DNA of 64,000 nucleotides from Secundilactobacillus angelensis (GTDB lineage Bacteria; Bacillota; Bacilli; Lactobacillales; Lactobacillaceae), in the NCBI RefSeq assembly GCF_012641075.1, contig NZ_JAAXLJ010000002.1, positions 124,001 to 188,000 on the forward strand. Reading direction: 5' to 3'. The notes beneath the pieces are model-generated. The model was not told the origin of the DNA and ran no database searches. It saw nothing but the letters and a program-made list of their open reading frames with translations. Of the stretch, positions 1 to 9,168 are shown piece by piece. Positions within the stretch are counted from its first letter, which is position 1. Each line of letters starts with the position of its first letter. Both the position numbers and the translations under genes were made by a program.

Positions 1-96
1 TGGCCCCTCCATTCTTGCACTTTATTTCAGTGTAAGTTTTCCCGTATAAAAAAGCTATTAGGGAAAGGGCGCAGTTCGGAAATCCTTCCCCCAAAA

Positions 97-144
97 AAAT
101 AAAGGGCACATCAACAATAAGAAGCATTGCTGATGTGCCCTTTA
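97..144 (-). terminator. Terminator after pox
   Basis: The arms at about 101-117 and 125-142 form a long inverted repeat around AAAGGGCACATC, followed on the minus strand by a run of T (positions 92-98 read as A on the plus strand). It lies just beyond the pox stop codon. Positions 1-96 hold no gene that I can see. Confidence 0.8.
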
Positions 145-190
145 TTTGTATACCACAAAATAGGATTAAATTTAACCCTGTAACAACAAA

Positions 191-1945
191 CTACTGGACA
201 TGATACTGTTTCAGATAAGCACTTAAGGGTGCCAGTTTTTCTGCATAATACCGTTTCTTGAAGGCGTCAATCGTAGCTTCATCGAACTTATCCGGGTCAA
301 GCGCCAACTTTTCAACTGGAATTGGCCGTTCATTTGTCATTCGGATGTCGATTAAGACGGGCTTACCAGACTGAGAAATCTTTAGTGCTTGGTCAAAAGC
401 ATTCGGTACTTCGCTAATTTTAGTGACGGTCATACCAGTTAACCCCTGGGCTTCCGCAACTTGAGCAAAATCAGTCTTTGGCAGATCGATACCGAACCAT
501 TCCTGCCCATCATCTTCCTGTTCATCTTCAATATAGCCTAATGCTAGATTGGTAAAGACCACGTTGATCACCGGCAAGCCATAGGTCACTTCTGTTGCCA
601 GGTCTTGCATCACCATGGCAGCAGCCCCGTCACCCACTAAATTAAACACCTGCCGTTGCGGGTAATCCAACTGAGCAGCAATAGCACCAGGTAAGCCAAC
701 ACCCATGGTTGCAAACAAACCCGATGTAATCCAAGGCTGCTTACCATTGACTTTTAATAATCGAACCGCGTTTTGAGTAACGTCCCCAACGTCAATTGAG
801 AAGATCGCATCGTCTGTTGCAATCCGGTTAATTTCCTTAAAGGCCGGTTCAAACCGAAGATCACCGCTAGTACGATTCATCATATCATCATTGTATTGAT
901 GCCAGTTGGCAACGTTTGCGACGTTGGCAGCATACCAAGGAGACACCGGTGCATCTTTCCCTAAGTCCAATAAGCGCTGCAGGGTCTGTTTTGCATCTGC
1001 CAAAATGGCGACGTCAGTATGGTGTCGCTTGCCCAAAATTTGAGGATTAGTATCCACCTGGACGAATTTAATATTTGGTTTAAACATTGCCTCAGCAAAC
1101 GGGTAATTGGACCCAACGAAGAGAATTAAATCGGTTTCTTGCAGTGCTTCGTTAGCCGGTTTAGAAGCAACCCGAGCCGCAGACCCGAGTAACGCTTCGA
1201 AATCATACGGAATGATTTCCTTTCCTAACGCCGTTGTGATAATGGGCACTTGGAATTTTTGGGCGAAAGCCATCACTTCAGAGGCGGCATTGATTGTTCC
1301 CTGGCCAACGTAGATCAGCGGTTTTTTAGCTTGCTTCAATAGTGCCAATACTTGTTTGACCTGATCATCAGCCGGTGGTGCCAATTGTGGCCGGGCAAAG
1401 TTTGCCGCTGAACTATAATACCCATCGGCCGGAATTGGCTTATTCGCTAAATCATTAGGGATCGTCACAAAGGCTGGTCCATGTTGGGCAAACGCCCGCC
1501 GAATAGCTTCGTCAATCACGTGAGGTAAACTTTCTGCAGTGGTTACCGTGCGGGCATAGACCCCAGGATCGTTAAACCACGGATCTTCATCAAATTCCTG
1601 AAAGAAGTCCTGGTTCATGAGTCCCTGCGGATTTTGACCAATCAGGAATAACACGGGCACCTTATCTGCCATGGCATCATAAGCCCCCTGGTATAAATGG
1701 GTTGCACCTGGCCCGGCTGAACCAAAGGCCACCCCAATATGCCCGGTTAACTTTGTGTCAGCCACCGCCGCCAAAGCCCCCACTTCTTCGTGGCGAACGT
1801 GGATGTACTTGATTCGTTCCTGCTCTTTGTCTAACGCATACATCAAATTATTGATCGTACCACCAGGAATCCCGTAAATATGATCAACGTGCCAACTTTC
1901 CAATGTCTTAAGGGCTGCAACACCCGAATTAATTGTCTCTGCCAT
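191..1945 (-). CDS. pox: Pyruvate oxidase (thiamine diphosphate- and FAD-dependent)
   Basis: This cytoplasmic flavoenzyme converts pyruvate, phosphate and oxygen to acetyl phosphate, CO2 and H2O2. The 584-residue protein has the three-domain layout of the thiamine diphosphate enzyme family: an N-terminal domain with the catalytic Glu in RHEEVGA, a central FAD domain, and a C-terminal domain with the cofactor-binding GDGAAAM motif and its downstream Asn (VVFTN). The open frame extends 13 codons further upstream. I chose the ATG at 1945 because GGAGGAGG lies about 8 bases before it and the protein then begins MAETINSG. The length is normal for the family. It is transcribed alone, next to the nitrate reductase operon; both act in oxygen- or acceptor-dependent metabolism. 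The family call is firm. Lactobacilli often carry several pox paralogs, so the exact paralog is not resolved. Confidence 0.93.
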   Translation of the reverse strand: MAETINSGVAALKTLESWHVDHIYGIPGGTINNLMYALDKEQERIKYIHVRHEEVGALAAVADTKLTGHIGVAFGSAGPGATHLYQGAYDAMADKVPVLFLIGQNPQGLMNQDFFQEFDEDPWFNDPGVYARTVTTAESLPHVIDEAIRRAFAQHGPAFVTIPNDLANKPIPADGYYSSAANFARPQLAPPADDQVKQVLALLKQAKKPLIYVGQGTINAASEVMAFAQKFQVPIITTALGKEIIPYDFEALLGSAARVASKPANEALQETDLILFVGSNYPFAEAMFKPNIKFVQVDTNPQILGKRHHTDVAILADAKQTLQRLLDLGKDAPVSPWYAANVANVANWHQYNDDMMNRTSGDLRFEPAFKEINRIATDDAIFSIDVGDVTQNAVRLLKVNGKQPWITSGLFATMGVGLPGAIAAQLDYPQRQVFNLVGDGAAAMVMQDLATEVTYGLPVINVVFTNLALGYIEDEQEDDGQEWFGIDLPKTDFAQVAEAQGLTGMTVTKISEVPNAFDQALKISQSGKPVLIDIRMTNERPIPVEKLALDPDKFDEATIDAFKKRYYAEKLAPLSAYLKQYHVQ

Positions 1946-2010
1946 TGCTCTTTCCTCCTCCAAAGCAAACTGTAATTGCATCACTTATTGCTTACCAATT
2001 AAGCGCCATT

Positions 2011-2039
2011 ATCATAAAAGATTTGTGATTTAATAGCAA
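2011..2039 (-). promoter_or_regulatory. Promoter of pox
   Basis: On the minus strand, TTGCTA (2034-2039) and TATGAT (2011-2016) are separated by 17 bases, a good sigma-A promoter. It would start transcription near 2004, about 60 bases before the pox start. Confidence 0.6.
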
Positions 2040-2168
2040 TTAACTTGACTTGGTAAAGTAGTTTTGACGAAATTTATCCAAAACACAATGATTAGATAAC
2101 GAATACTTCACGTTAAAGCCTTTCATGGCAACAAATAAAGCGTGTAAGTTGCGCCATAAGTCAATATT

Positions 2169-2275
2169 GGTAAGTATTTCGACCGTATCACACAAACTAG
2201 CACCATCCCGACAAAGGCCATCGGAATGGTGCTAGTTTGTGTAATATTTTAGAATCTACCAAGTTGCGTCACAGC
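2169..2275 (-). repeat. Dispersed hairpin repeat, copy 1
   Basis: This element fills most of the gap between narI and pox. Read on the minus strand it begins GCTGTGACGCAACTTGGTAG and contains a long hairpin (arms 2190-2210 and 2222-2242) around CATTCCGATGG / TCGGGATGG. A second copy in the opposite orientation lies at 15953-16061. In the two longest comparable blocks about 7 of 58 bases differ. It has no coding capacity and looks like a small non-autonomous inverted-repeat element. The rest of 1946-2300 shows only the pox promoter. Confidence 0.7.
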
Positions 2276-2300
2276 TGCACGCTTTAAGCGATTCAATATT

Positions 2301-2990
2301 TTAATACCTCGGTTTTCTCCGATAAACAATGTAACGACGGAAAATGTACTGCCATGGTAAGGTTAACGCGTGAATCAACCGGGTATACGGGAAGAACCCG
2401 AAGATGGCAAAACCACAGATAACGTGAACTTTATAGATCCACGGTACATCAGCCATCAGATGCCACTGTGGTTGCAAGTAAAACAGTGACCGGGCCCAGA
2501 CAGATAAGGTTGACCGGTAATCGAAATCTGGTAAAAACGGACTGGACAAGGTGGACGCCAACCCTAAAATAATGGTGATCAAAAGCGCCACGTTAACAAT
2601 CAGATCACTCCAGGAACTGGTGAGAAACACCCGAGCGTTGGTAAATCGACGATAGGTCAGAATGGTCATTCCGGCTAGCGCCAGTAACCCGGCACCAGTC
2701 CCCATCATCAGAGAACCAAACAAGTGATACATTTCATCCGAAATCCCGAAAAAAGCGGTCCAGGTTTTGGGAATCAAGATCCCTAGGATATGCCCAAAGA
2801 AGGCTAAAATAATCCCCACGTGGAAGAGCAGACTTCCCACCATCAGCTTACGTTTTTCCAGCATTTCACTGGAAACAGCAGTGATTCCCGCTCTAAACCA
2901 GCCAAACCGAATGATTGTCCCGAACACGAACGACAACAGCATCACGTATGGGTAAATCACCCACAACAGGATCGAGCCAAAATTACTCAT
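2301..2990 (-). CDS. narI: Respiratory nitrate reductase gamma subunit (cytochrome b)
   Basis: NarI anchors the nitrate reductase complex in the membrane, oxidises menaquinol and passes electrons through two b hemes to NarH. The 229-residue protein has five hydrophobic segments. His residues in the second segment (LFHVGI, FFGHILG) and the fifth (KVHVICG, RLIHALT) match the expected heme ligands. The length is normal. Its ATG overlaps the narJ stop by four bases (ATGA), so the two are translationally coupled as the last genes of narGHJI. Function depends on heme and quinone, which many lactobacilli take from outside. No biosynthesis genes for either are in the window. Confidence 0.95.
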   Translation of the reverse strand: MSNFGSILLWVIYPYVMLLSFVFGTIIRFGWFRAGITAVSSEMLEKRKLMVGSLLFHVGIILAFFGHILGILIPKTWTAFFGISDEMYHLFGSLMMGTGAGLLALAGMTILTYRRFTNARVFLTSSWSDLIVNVALLITIILGLASTLSSPFLPDFDYRSTLSVWARSLFYLQPQWHLMADVPWIYKVHVICGFAIFGFFPYTRLIHALTLPWQYIFRRYIVYRRKPRY

Positions 2991-3559
2991 TTGGAGGTCA
3001 CCTCCATCTCAACACAACTGCGTAATTCTTCACGAATCACTTGAATCATCCGGAAGTACGGATCTTCAATATCGCCAGCCGCGTTTTTCAATAATTCATA
3101 GGTGCCGTCTTCAATCACTTGAAAAGCCAACTTCAGATCCTGGCGGCGCTCATCGCCGTCAAAGCTGCCAAAGGCTAAGAATTCTAGCAGCATCGGCAGA
3201 AAATCAGCCAGCTCGTTACCGTCGATGGTCACACCAAACATTTCATAGAGCATCTTGAGCTTTGCCAAAATCGTGCCCCGCTCCCGGGAATCAGTCATCT
3301 TGTAATAGCTCATGTATAAGGTGTAACGCTTGTTCATTTCAAATAAATTCGAATAGTGAGCCTGTTGCTGCAGCAAATCTTCTCGCCGCATTTCGTCCAC
3401 GGCTGCCAACAGTTTTTGCTTCTGCGCGGTTTCCGGATAGTTCTTGACGAAGTCCACATAGGCTTCATCGCTGAAGGTGTCTGCATCTGGATAATCGATG
3501 AACCGGGAAAGATCCACGAAGGCATCGGAAAGCGCATGTAATTGTTTAAAATTAATCAC
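2987..3559 (-). CDS. narJ: Nitrate reductase assembly chaperone
   Basis: NarJ belongs to the TorD/DmsD-like chaperone family. It binds apo-NarG and helps molybdenum cofactor insertion and membrane attachment, but is not part of the final enzyme. The 190-residue protein is predicted to be all helical and carries the family's FSDEAYVDFVKNYPE-like N-terminal region and an acidic stretch near the centre. The open frame reaches an ATG at 3574, but that has no ribosome site. GGGGGGA precedes the GTG at 3559 by 7 bases, so I take that as the start. It overlaps the end of narH slightly and narI by four bases. Confidence 0.9.
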   Translation of the reverse strand: MINFKQLHALSDAFVDLSRFIDYPDADTFSDEAYVDFVKNYPETAQKQKLLAAVDEMRREDLLQQQAHYSNLFEMNKRYTLYMSYYKMTDSRERGTILAKLKMLYEMFGVTIDGNELADFLPMLLEFLAFGSFDGDERRQDLKLAFQVIEDGTYELLKNAAGDIEDPYFRMIQVIREELRSCVEMEVTSK

Positions 3560-5111
3560 GCCAAATCCCCCCATAGAAACTTTCTGCGTAAATCTGGTTA
3601 GTCGATTCGCCAGCTTCCGCCTTCTTGAACATCGAACCGTGTTGAGGTGCTAATGAGCAGCCTTCGCATTCGTCGTAGCCCAAACCACCCTGTTCACTTT
3701 GAACGTCTTCGAACTGCTCCTTGTGACTCTTTGGAATCACGAAGCGGTCTTCGTACTTGGCAATGGCCAGTAAACGATAAAGACTGGTAGCAGTGTTTTC
3801 AGTCAACCCAACTCGTTCAAGCTTAGAAGTATCGAATTCTTTGCCGCTAGTTTGCGCGCGCATGTATAATCTCATCATCGCTAATTTGTATAAGGCATAC
3901 TTGATAGCATCGACATTACCGCCAGTCAGCAGACTAGCCAAGTAATCAACAGGTACCCGCATTTCATCAATTCCTGGGAAAATCATGTCAGGATTTTTGA
4001 TGGAATCACGGCCTTCAAAGTAGCTCATGATTGGTGACAGCGGTGGAATGTACCAAACCATTGGCATCGTCCGGTATTCAGGGTGCAGTGGGAAAGCAAT
4101 CTTCTCCTCTACGGCCATCCGGTAAATTGGTGATTTCTGAGCGGCATCGATCATTTCTTCGGTGATGCCATCCGCTAACGCCTGTTCAACCACTTCTGGA
4201 TCGTTCGGATCAAGGAAGAGACCTAATTGGGCTTCATAGAGTTTGCTTTCATCCTCGGTTTCGGCTGCTGCTTCAACCTTGTCAGCATCGTATAGCATAG
4301 CGCCAATGTAACGAATTCGGCCAACACAGGTTTCGGAGCAGACAGTTGGTTCGCCTTCTTCAATCCGTGGATAACAGAACGTGCATTTTTCGGCTTTGTT
4401 AGTCTTCCAGTTAAAGTAAACCTTCTTGTAAGGGCAGCCGGTCATGCAAAAACGCCAGCCACGACAGCGTTCTTGATCAACCAGCACAATACCGTCTTCA
4501 TCACGTTTATACATGGCACCTGATGGACATGATGCCACACACGGTGCATTCAAACAGTGCTCACAAAGACGGGGTAAATACATCATGAAAGCTGACTCAA
4601 AGTTGGCCTTAATATCCGTTTCAATTTTGTCCATGTTAGGATCTTTTTTGAAATATTCAGGCGAACCAGCCAAATCATCATCCCAGTTAGGCCCCGTTTT
4701 CAGGTCCATATTCAGGCCGGTGATCTGTGACTTGGCGCGGGCAACTGGCTGATGTTTGCGTTCCTTACCAAACAGGGTTTGATAATCATAAGTCCAAGGT
4801 TCGTAGTAATCATCCAACTCCGGCATATCAGGATTCCAGAAAATCTTACCGAGGCCGACCTTGTTGATCTTGTTACCGGCTTTTAGCTGCAATTTTCCTT
4901 TGCTGTTGAGCTCCCAGCCGCCTTTGTAGTGACCTTCGTCTTCCCAGCGTTTAGGAAAACCAACACCAGGCTTGGTTTCAACGTTGTTAAACCACATATA
5001 TTCAGCTCCTGGACGATTGGTCCAAGTATTTTTACAGGTTACGGAACAGGTGTGGCACCCGATACATTTATCCAGGTTTAACACCATTCCGATTTGGGCT
5101 TTAATCTTCAT
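3552..5111 (-). CDS. narH: Respiratory nitrate reductase beta subunit (iron-sulfur)
   Basis: NarH carries the iron-sulfur relay between NarI and NarG on the inner face of the membrane. The 519-residue protein shows the expected four cysteine groups: CIGCHTCSVTCK near residue 19, CEHCLNAPCVASCP near 185, CRGWRFCMTGCP near 215, and CTFC with later cysteines near 245. The Trp in the CRGW group is typical of the [3Fe-4S] site. The length is normal for NarH. The start overlaps the end of narG by 11 bases, so coupled translation is likely. Confidence 0.96.
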   Translation of the reverse strand: MKIKAQIGMVLNLDKCIGCHTCSVTCKNTWTNRPGAEYMWFNNVETKPGVGFPKRWEDEGHYKGGWELNSKGKLQLKAGNKINKVGLGKIFWNPDMPELDDYYEPWTYDYQTLFGKERKHQPVARAKSQITGLNMDLKTGPNWDDDLAGSPEYFKKDPNMDKIETDIKANFESAFMMYLPRLCEHCLNAPCVASCPSGAMYKRDEDGIVLVDQERCRGWRFCMTGCPYKKVYFNWKTNKAEKCTFCYPRIEEGEPTVCSETCVGRIRYIGAMLYDADKVEAAAETEDESKLYEAQLGLFLDPNDPEVVEQALADGITEEMIDAAQKSPIYRMAVEEKIAFPLHPEYRTMPMVWYIPPLSPIMSYFEGRDSIKNPDMIFPGIDEMRVPVDYLASLLTGGNVDAIKYALYKLAMMRLYMRAQTSGKEFDTSKLERVGLTENTATSLYRLLAIAKYEDRFVIPKSHKEQFEDVQSEQGGLGYDECEGCSLAPQHGSMFKKAEAGESTNQIYAESFYGGIWRD

Positions 5112-8100
5112 TCCAGTTCACCTTCTTTAACTTGCGAACGTTCACGTACAGATCCCGTTGATTCCCAATTGGACCGTAATAGTTGAACCCGTAACTCAGT
5201 TGTGCGTAACCACCAACCATTTGAGTTGGCTTGATGTGAATCTGAGTTGGTGCGTTGTGTGACCCACCACGATTACCCGTAATGTTTGAGAGCGGTTCTT
5301 GAATTTCCATATCCTGCGCGTGATACATGTACATCGAACCTTCCGGCATCCGGTGAGAAACAACGGCACGGCAGGTCACAACCCCGTTCCGGTTGTAGAT
5401 TTCCAGCCAGTCATTATCTTTGATGCCGATCTTGTCCGCGTCTACCGGGCTCAGCCAAACGTTTGGCCCACCACGGAACAGTGTCAGCATTTCCAGATTA
5501 TCGTAGTACATCGTATGGATATTCCACTTCCCATGGGGCGTCATGTACCGCAACGTCAGTTCTTGATCGTCTTCAGCTGGGGCGATCTTGGTATCAGCTG
5601 GCCCCATGACTTGCGGTGGCAAGGTTGGCTTGTAGCTGGCCAGTGATTCGCCGTATTCTTGGAAAATCTCGTGATCCAAGAAGAACTGCTGGCGGCCAGT
5701 TAGGGTTCTAAATGGTACCAAACGCTCGATATTCACCGTAAATGGTGAGTAGCGATCGCCGTCATGTTTTGATGACGTGAAGATTGGCGTTGGGATAGCT
5801 TCGGCAGGTTGAACGGTGATGCTCTTGAAGGTCATCTGCTTTTCAGCTTGCCCCGCCGGAATATCACTGAGCTTTTGGCCGGTAACTTCTTCAGCATTCT
5901 GCCATGCCTTCACGGCTACGTGACCGTTGGACGTACTTGAGAGGTGCAAGATAGCTTCGCAAACCTTCTTGTCCTCATCCAATCGTGGGCAACCTTCGTT
6001 CAAGCCGCGATCAAAGGTGCCGTTCATATCTTTGAGTTCGTCATACTCGGGCGAAACATCGTATGAGTAACCTAAACCACCCACTTTACCTCGAGCGTTA
6101 GGCCCTAAAGCGACGTACTTGTCGTAAACGGCGGTGTAGTCCCGTTTGATTAACGCTAATGACGGCATGGTCTTACCTGGGATCGGTTCAACCTCACCCT
6201 TCTTCCAGTCCTTGATGACGCCCATTGGCTGGGTGATTTCACCCTTAGAATCGTGGCCTAGAGGCTGGGTCTTCAAGTCATATTGTGGTTCGGCGTAATA
6301 CTTCTTGGCCATGTTGGAGAAGGTCTTAGCCAAAGTCTTGAACTGCTGCCAATCACTCTTTGATTCCCACATTGGACTGATCGCCGCGTTAAATGGGTGA
6401 ATGAATGGGTGCATATCAGTTGATGATAAGTCTTCTTTTTCATACCAAGTTGCTGCTGGCAAAATCACATCGGAGTACATCGGTGTTGCCACCATCCGGA
6501 AATCCATGTCGATAACAAGATCTAATTTACCGGTAATCGTATCGTCGTTCCAAACCATTTCTTCCGGCTTATTGCGTTCATTAGTCTTCGCCAGTAAGCC
6601 GTTTTCGGTGCCCAGTAAGTGCTTCATAAAGTATTCTTGGCCCTTCCCTGATGAGGTGAAGAGGTTTGACCGCCAGATGAATAAACTCTTTGGTGAGTTC
6701 TGCTTAGCGTCAGGATTTTCAGCGGCAAAATGCAATGTTCCCGCTTTCAGTTCTGCAACGACTTTCTTAGCAATTTCAGTCACATCAGTAGTGCCGTACT
6801 GTTCGCTAAAGGACAGGTTGCTGCGGTCGAATTGCGGATATGATGGCAGCCAGCCCAGCCGAATGGCCAGCTCGTTGTAATCAGCCGTGTGATCGTAGCT
6901 GTGAGACGACTTGGCAACCGGTGACTTCAAAGCTTTGTTATCCAGTTCGTCGTACTTCCATTGATCCGAAGCAAAGTAGAAGAAGGAGGTTCCGTTCTGT
7001 TGACGGGCACCACCCTTTTGCCAGTCATTAGCAAAGGCAATCGTTGCCCAGCCCTCTTGCGGCCGCAGCTTTTCTTGACCAACATAGTGGGCCCAGCCGC
7101 CACCTTGAACCCCTTCGCAGCCGCACAGCATCAAGTTGTTGATGATAGAACGGTAGGTCATATCGGAGTTGAACCAGTGGTTGATCCCGGCACCCATGAT
7201 AACCATGGTTTTACCGCCGGATTCCAAGGCGTTTTGGGCAAATTCACGGGCGATTTGAACCACTTGGCTTTGCTTAACGCCGGTGACTTTTTCCTGCCAG
7301 GCCGGAGTGTAGAAGCTATCGGCATCGTCGTAACCCTTGGCAGCCAGTTCGTCATTGTCATCCCGTTTGATCCCATACTGACTCATCATGAGATCAAAGA
7401 CGGTGGTGACGAGATGTTCGCTGCCATCCGCGAAGGTCAACTTCTTGGCGTTGATGTGGCGTTTCAGTACGCCGTTCCCCTGGTTATTAAAGGTTGGAAA
7501 ATCAACGGTGACCTGCTGTTCGGCATCGATGGATAATTGTGGATCAATATCGTGACCATCAGCGTCCTTCAGCGTTAAGTTCCACTGTTTGCCAGCTTCC
7601 CAGCGCTGACCCATGGTCCCGTTTGGCACCACGATCTTTTGCTGGTTGGCATCGAAGACGACTGGTTTCCACTCAGCGTTTTCAATCGTCTCGGCAGTTA
7701 AATCTGAGATCCGCACGAAACGGTCTGACGTGTAATCGTCACTGTTAGCAGCACTGGGCTGTAACGTGATCAAGAATGGTAAATCAGTGTACTGTTTGAC
7801 ATAATTGCGGAATTCCGGCACGTTCTTTTCCTGATAGTACTCATTTAAAATGACGTGAGTCATCCCTTGCGCTAAAGCGGCATCGGTACCAGGATTTGGT
7901 GCGAGCCAGTTATCAGCAAACTTGACGTTTTCAGCGTAATCTGGGCTAACTGCCACGATCTTAGCACCGTGGTAGCGGGCTTCGGTCATGAAATGAGCAT
8001 CAGGCGTCCGGGTCAATGGCACGTTTGAGCCCCACATCATGATGTACTGGCTGTTGTACCAGTCGGCTGATTCTGGAACGTCGGTTTGCTCACCCCAAAT

Positions 8101-8775
8101 TTGCGGTGAAGCAGGCGGTAAGTCAGCATACCAGTCGTAGAAACTGAGCATTTCGCCACCCAGCAATGAAATGAACCTCGCGCCAGACGCATAGCTCATC
8201 ATGGACATGGCTGGAATTGGTGTAAAACCAGCAATCCGGTCGGGACCATATGTTTTAATGGTATACAGCAGTTGTGCTGAAACCAGCTCTAAGGCTTCTG
8301 GTCGGTGGACCCGAACCATGCCGCCATGACCACGAGCGGATTTATAGGCCGCACTCTTTTCTGGATCTTCAACAATACTGCCCCAAGCATCGATGGGATT
8401 GTCATGCTGCTGTTTAGCTTCGACCCATAACCGCCATAATTTACCGCGAACATACGGATACTTAATACGAACTGGGCTATATTCATACCACGAAAAACTA
8501 GCCCCTCTAGGACACCCACGAGGTTCATAACCGGGCATGTTGGCACCACACTCAGGATAGTCAGTTGCCTGATGTTCCCAAGTAATGACGCCTTGCTTCA
8601 CGTACACATTCCAGCTACAAGAACCCGTACAATTTACACCGTGAGTTGTCCGAACAACTTTGTCATGAGCCCAACGTTGACGGTATAACTTCTCCCAGCG
8701 ACGGTTGTGTTCTTCTAACTGGGTGAAGGTCCCGTTAAATTTCTCAACGCGGTTAAAAAAGCGGGATTTTTTCAC
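5101..8775 (-). CDS. narG: Respiratory nitrate reductase alpha subunit (molybdenum)
   Basis: NarG is the catalytic subunit: it binds bis-MGD molybdenum cofactor and reduces nitrate to nitrite at the cytoplasmic face. The 1224-residue protein has the N-terminal [4Fe-4S] pattern His45-x3-Cys49-x3-Cys53-x34-Cys88, the same spacing as NarG of E. coli. It also has WGSNVPLTRTPDAHF with the Asp expected to ligate molybdenum. A C-terminal MopB-type domain contains GNRGGSHNAPTQ. The start is GTG at 8775, with AGGAGG 9 bases upstream. There is no twin-Arg signal, as expected for NarG. It is the first gene of narGHJI, which diverges from the cofactor operon. An open frame of 191 codons on the opposite strand (6961-7536) is a shadow. 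Confidence 0.97.
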   Translation of the reverse strand: MKKSRFFNRVEKFNGTFTQLEEHNRRWEKLYRQRWAHDKVVRTTHGVNCTGSCSWNVYVKQGVITWEHQATDYPECGANMPGYEPRGCPRGASFSWYEYSPVRIKYPYVRGKLWRLWVEAKQQHDNPIDAWGSIVEDPEKSAAYKSARGHGGMVRVHRPEALELVSAQLLYTIKTYGPDRIAGFTPIPAMSMMSYASGARFISLLGGEMLSFYDWYADLPPASPQIWGEQTDVPESADWYNSQYIMMWGSNVPLTRTPDAHFMTEARYHGAKIVAVSPDYAENVKFADNWLAPNPGTDAALAQGMTHVILNEYYQEKNVPEFRNYVKQYTDLPFLITLQPSAANSDDYTSDRFVRISDLTAETIENAEWKPVVFDANQQKIVVPNGTMGQRWEAGKQWNLTLKDADGHDIDPQLSIDAEQQVTVDFPTFNNQGNGVLKRHINAKKLTFADGSEHLVTTVFDLMMSQYGIKRDDNDELAAKGYDDADSFYTPAWQEKVTGVKQSQVVQIAREFAQNALESGGKTMVIMGAGINHWFNSDMTYRSIINNLMLCGCEGVQGGGWAHYVGQEKLRPQEGWATIAFANDWQKGGARQQNGTSFFYFASDQWKYDELDNKALKSPVAKSSHSYDHTADYNELAIRLGWLPSYPQFDRSNLSFSEQYGTTDVTEIAKKVVAELKAGTLHFAAENPDAKQNSPKSLFIWRSNLFTSSGKGQEYFMKHLLGTENGLLAKTNERNKPEEMVWNDDTITGKLDLVIDMDFRMVATPMYSDVILPAATWYEKEDLSSTDMHPFIHPFNAAISPMWESKSDWQQFKTLAKTFSNMAKKYYAEPQYDLKTQPLGHDSKGEITQPMGVIKDWKKGEVEPIPGKTMPSLALIKRDYTAVYDKYVALGPNARGKVGGLGYSYDVSPEYDELKDMNGTFDRGLNEGCPRLDEDKKVCEAILHLSSTSNGHVAVKAWQNAEEVTGQKLSDIPAGQAEKQMTFKSITVQPAEAIPTPIFTSSKHDGDRYSPFTVNIERLVPFRTLTGRQQFFLDHEIFQEYGESLASYKPTLPPQVMGPADTKIAPAEDDQELTLRYMTPHGKWNIHTMYYDNLEMLTLFRGGPNVWLSPVDADKIGIKDNDWLEIYNRNGVVTCRAVVSHRMPEGSMYMYHAQDMEIQEPLSNITGNRGGSHNAPTQIHIKPTQMVGGYAQLSYGFNYYGPIGNQRDLYVNVRKLKKVNWNED

Positions 8776-8917
8776 TTTTTACTACCTCCTTGTGTTCGAA
8801 TTCAATGGTGCATTACTTTCGCGAGAACTGGTGAATTTAAAAGTAAGCCATTTCCCTAATACCAACATTAGCATGTGAATTGTTATACTTCGACTAGGGA
8901 AAGTCCTATATTTCATA

Positions 8918-9033
8918 GCGTGAGTCCAAGCGTTTAGAGACTGGAGTATAGGGGGCTTCTCCCGTAATAACGCGGTTTTGGCGGTGTTGCGGGAGAAGTC
9001 CCCTATATGCAAGTCTCTGCTTGGGTGAACGCG
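8918..9033. repeat. Long imperfect hairpin
   Basis: The arms 8918-8964 and 8990-9033 pair over about 45 bases with a four-base bulge; the loop is about 25 bases. The inner 14 bases of each arm (GGGGxCTTCTCCCG) are almost perfect. It could be a pair of inverted regulator sites, a small mobile repeat, or a transcript-level structure. Confidence 0.75.
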
Positions 9034-9096
9034 TTTAGGCTATGTTGCACAATAACCGCAAGTCTCTGCTTAAACGAACTCATTTAAACGATGTCG
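9009..9096 (+). repeat. Two direct repeats of a roughly 38-base unit
   Basis: The units at 9009-9047 and 9058-9096 both begin GCAAGTCTCTGCTT and continue with a similar GAAC-TTTA-ATGT pattern; the period is 49 bases. A third, weaker unit lies at 16082-16119, upstream of the orphan operon. Confidence 0.65.
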
Positions 9097-9168
9097 TCAA
9101 AAAAGTGACCACAACCCCAATTAAAAAATAATTTATATTAAACAAAATCACTGAAAGGAGTCCTCCAC

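Larger units (their letters stand above)
8776..9168. promoter_or_regulatory. Divergent nar / molybdenum-cofactor control region
   Basis: This 393-base gap separates narG from the moeB-like gene. It holds a TAGGGAAAGTCCTA site (8895-8908), close to the palindrome TAGGGnnnnCCCTA that I recall for staphylococcal NreC. It also holds a 116-base imperfect hairpin (8918-9033) whose arms contain TATAGGGGGCTTCTCCCG and its inverted counterpart, and two direct repeats at 9009-9047 and 9058-9096. An open frame at 8782-9012 arises from the hairpin and is not a credible gene. Good -35 boxes are lacking, which suits activator-dependent promoters. The regulator assignment is inference. Confidence 0.55.

Noticed and set aside
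6961-7536. 191-codon open frame opposite narG
   Set aside because: It lies wholly inside the strong narG gene, has no ribosome site, and its composition is that of a reverse-strand shadow.
8782-9012. 76-codon minus-strand frame in the nar/moe gap
   Set aside because: It is formed by the long hairpin and repeats, has no ribosome site, and no protein-like pattern.
9009-9096. Possible CRISPR array
   Set aside because: There are only two imperfect units with an 11-base interval, no spacers of typical size and no cas genes in the window.
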